Shown: one piece after another, positions 61,786-64,000 of the stretch
How the letters are laid out: the number at the start of each line of letters is the position of its first letter
Numbering within the stretch: position 1 is the first letter of the stretch
Origin: Epiperipatus broadwayi
Lineage: Eukaryota > Onychophora > Udeonychophora > Euonychophora > Peripatidae
Assembly: GCA_028023455.1 (NCBI GenBank)
Contig: JAQFVV010000158.1
Location: forward strand, 186,001 to 250,000
Direction: 5' to 3'
Length of the DNA stretch: 64,000 nt
The notes under the pieces: generated by a model
What the model was told of the DNA's origin: nothing
The model's database searches: none
Seen by the model: only the letters and a program-made list of their open reading frames with translations
Program-made: the position numbers and the translations under genes

Positions 61786-64000
61786 GATGACAAGCACAGT
61801 TCCAGAAATTCTGGGAAACTAAAAATGAGTAATCTATTAGAAATGTCAAATCATAAACTATAAAAGCAAAAAGAGAAAAGTTAGAAAATACAAAAATCAA
61901 AAAATAGATATTAAGAAATAAGAACACTTAGAAACTCTAATAGAAAATAAATGGTATTGTGAAATAAGAAAAAAATTAGTAAGCAAAGATGACAATTAAA
62001 CAATAGAATAATAAAATGATAAAGAAAATATCCTTTAACATATTAGTAACTTATTGACAGTGAATGAAGTAATTAAACTATTAAATTATTTTGAAATAAG
62101 TAAAATAAACAATAATAAAAAGCTGCTCCAAAAATTAATTAGTAAAATATTACTGGGATTTTGTCATAAATTAAAAAGATATCAGCTTGTTTAGTTTTTG
62201 TATTGAAAATATGAAGCACAAATGATGAATCTACACACTATAGAATGACAATAGATGGGGTAAATATAAGACAAAGAATATAAAAATCAACTAGATAGAC
62301 CTTATTATAATTAATAGTTGTTAGAGTTTCTTAGAAACCATAACTAGAAAAAAAAAAGTCACAAATGGCAATTGTAAAACAATTCCAATAAAAGATTAAT
62401 TTAAAAAGTTGCTGTGTAACAAGTGAAATGATTGGCCTAATATTTAAAAAAGATTTATGGACAAAATGTGAAAGAAAAAAATATTCTTAAAGGTGAAACA
62501 ATTATAGTTTAGAAGGAAAATTTTTTAATAGATTAAAAAATATACCCAAAAACCAAATTTGAAAAATTGTATACAAAATCAACTTTAAAATGTTTAAATG
62601 GATTAGAATTAAAGAGAGTGTAAATATATTTTTAAAAAGTCGATAAAAACATCATAAGTTATGGGAAAATAAAATAACAAGCTCTTAAAACAAAATTTCG
62701 AGAATCTCTCAGTTAAGTAAAGAAAAAAGTTTAATCATTCCGAAATTCATTGACAGGTCATATGATATTTTGAATTCGAGAAGTGACCGGTTTAATCCAA
62801 TAGTCCTTAGCTCTCTGGACTACCTTTTTATCACTGCAAAAGAACATTTAAAATTATAAAGTGAATACTGAGAAGTAGATGATGTAAAAAGCGCTGAGAA
62901 AAATAACAACAAAAGTTACTGAAATAGAAAGAAGAAAAACAATAAAATAAAAAAAATTTTAAGGTGAAGCAAAAATATTAAAACTTTTGATAAGACAGAT
63001 ATATATATATATATTAGCAATAATAAAAAAATAACAAAAAAGAACTGAAAAAAATAAAAATGTGATCTTAAGATCGTCGTATTGATTAAAAGAAAAAATA
63101 TATAATAGGCTAAAAAAGGTTAACTTTTTTCTTTATGATTTCAATTCGATACGTAAATTATTACGTTTATATATATATTCTTTACGTGTATGTGTCTTCT
63201 AAATAAAAATAATGAGAACTGTTGCAATAACCGACGAACTTGACCTGAGTTTTGAGATTATGTGATTGACTTATTTACTATATGTAGCTCATTTTGCATA
63301 AAGACCGGTTTAAATTCCACAAAGAATTCCTGAAGATATATTACTTCCTCTAAATATTCTATATAGTATACAACAATATTTAAAACTAGTTTAATAACCA
63401 TATTGCTGAATTTAATAAAATGCTTTCCGTAATTTGATATATATAATTCCAAAGTGGCACTTTGATTATATATATATTTAAACATAATAGTCATTAGTGG
63501 GAGCCTCTTTATTATCCGGGTAGCTTTAGTACACATAATTGTATCATCACGTAATAAAGTCATTGTACCGAAAATTGCAATATTACTACTTTACCTCAAG
63601 AACATCAATAAACTGCTAAACACATGTATAGAAATATGTGTTTACATATATATCATATGTAATGATAAAGCATATGGTAGGAACAAATGTGCAATAAATA
63701 AAATTAATTCGTATTTATCCTACAAATCATTTCATAATCTTGTAAGTTATCAAATCAATGAATTGAATATTTGTCTAAAAATTAAGGTTATAATTTTCGC
63801 TAGGAAGATTCAGGTATTTAAATCTTTAGTTCAGCTGATAAAGATTTTATATATAATGAGAGGAGTCGGTCTATAATTTTTTCACTTGATTGATAGCTTA
63901 GAAAATTGTGAGAGGTAATTTAAGAGTGCTGTAAATTAAATTGATTGGTTACATATTAGCTTCCAGTTTATTGTTCATTCATTACAAATATATTCCTTAA
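61786..64000. other. AT-rich DNA without a gene
   Basis: No recognisable gene to the window end. The minus-strand frame at 63,258-63,563 (101 codons) has no known domain and normal background composition. A short (TA)n lies at about 63,000-63,014. Confidence 0.5.

Overview
This is an extremely AT-rich, repeat-saturated animal nuclear window with one convincing protein-coding gene. Long GATA, AAT/AGT and AT microsatellites, RTE and CR1/L2-like LINEs, Penelope-like elements and a somatomedin-B/'NIYCAxCN' ectodomain protein point to a mollusc. The repeat texture looks cephalopod (octopus-like), but that is inference. No bacterial features, tRNA or rRNA genes, or CRISPR arrays were seen.

The main observation is a dispersed family of about 450-490 bp units. 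Copies lie near 8.2-9.7, 12.9-13.4, 17.8-18.5, 38.6-39.1, 41.0-41.5 and 44.7-45.1 kb. Units occur as tandem and as inverted (foldback) pairs. Each near-complete unit carries a segment that reads as a type I hammerhead ribozyme: a CTGATGA box, a closed stem II, a GAAA box, a tiny stem III and a stem I with a bulge and a distal helix. Eleven copies are recognisable. Most have one or more damaged core positions; the copy at 44,997-45,055 keeps both core boxes and stem I. The outer helix of stem I shows a compensatory A-U to G-C difference between subfamilies. Unit ends carry a tRNA B-box-like word. Together this suggests a retrozyme or SINE-like ribozyme retroelement. A second, independent hammerhead-like motif with the minimal stem III known from Penelope-like elements lies at 52,477-52,518 on the minus strand.

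Other mobile elements: a nearly full-length but decayed LINE on the plus strand (30.8-35.5 kb) with a PHD finger, a coiled coil and an SGNH esterase in ORF1, and endonuclease plus reverse transcriptase in ORF2; a 5'-truncated minus-strand relative (20.9-23.9 kb); an RTE-type LINE (53.1-55.1 kb) with two separate RTE fragments (2.5 and 26.6-27.2 kb); two decayed Penelope-like GIY-YIG regions (42.6-43.1 kb minus; 56.0-57.1 kb, arranged as a head-to-head palindrome); a candidate solo LTR (39,084-41,021); a near-perfect 296-bp hairpin element (48,294-48,589); and a second dispersed repeat family present as a long inverted pair (about 6.3-7.1 and 9.8-10.6 kb).

The real gene, at 58,982-60,235 (+), encodes a 417-residue secreted or ectodomain protein: signal peptide, an eight-cysteine somatomedin-B domain and two NIYCA-type cysteine motifs. 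It resembles the extracellular part of invertebrate Methuselah-like receptors, but no seven-helix region is visible downstream. The remaining sequence is AT-rich intergenic or intronic DNA in which I can support no gene. Unit borders and decayed ORFs were read by eye, so coordinates of repeats are approximate.
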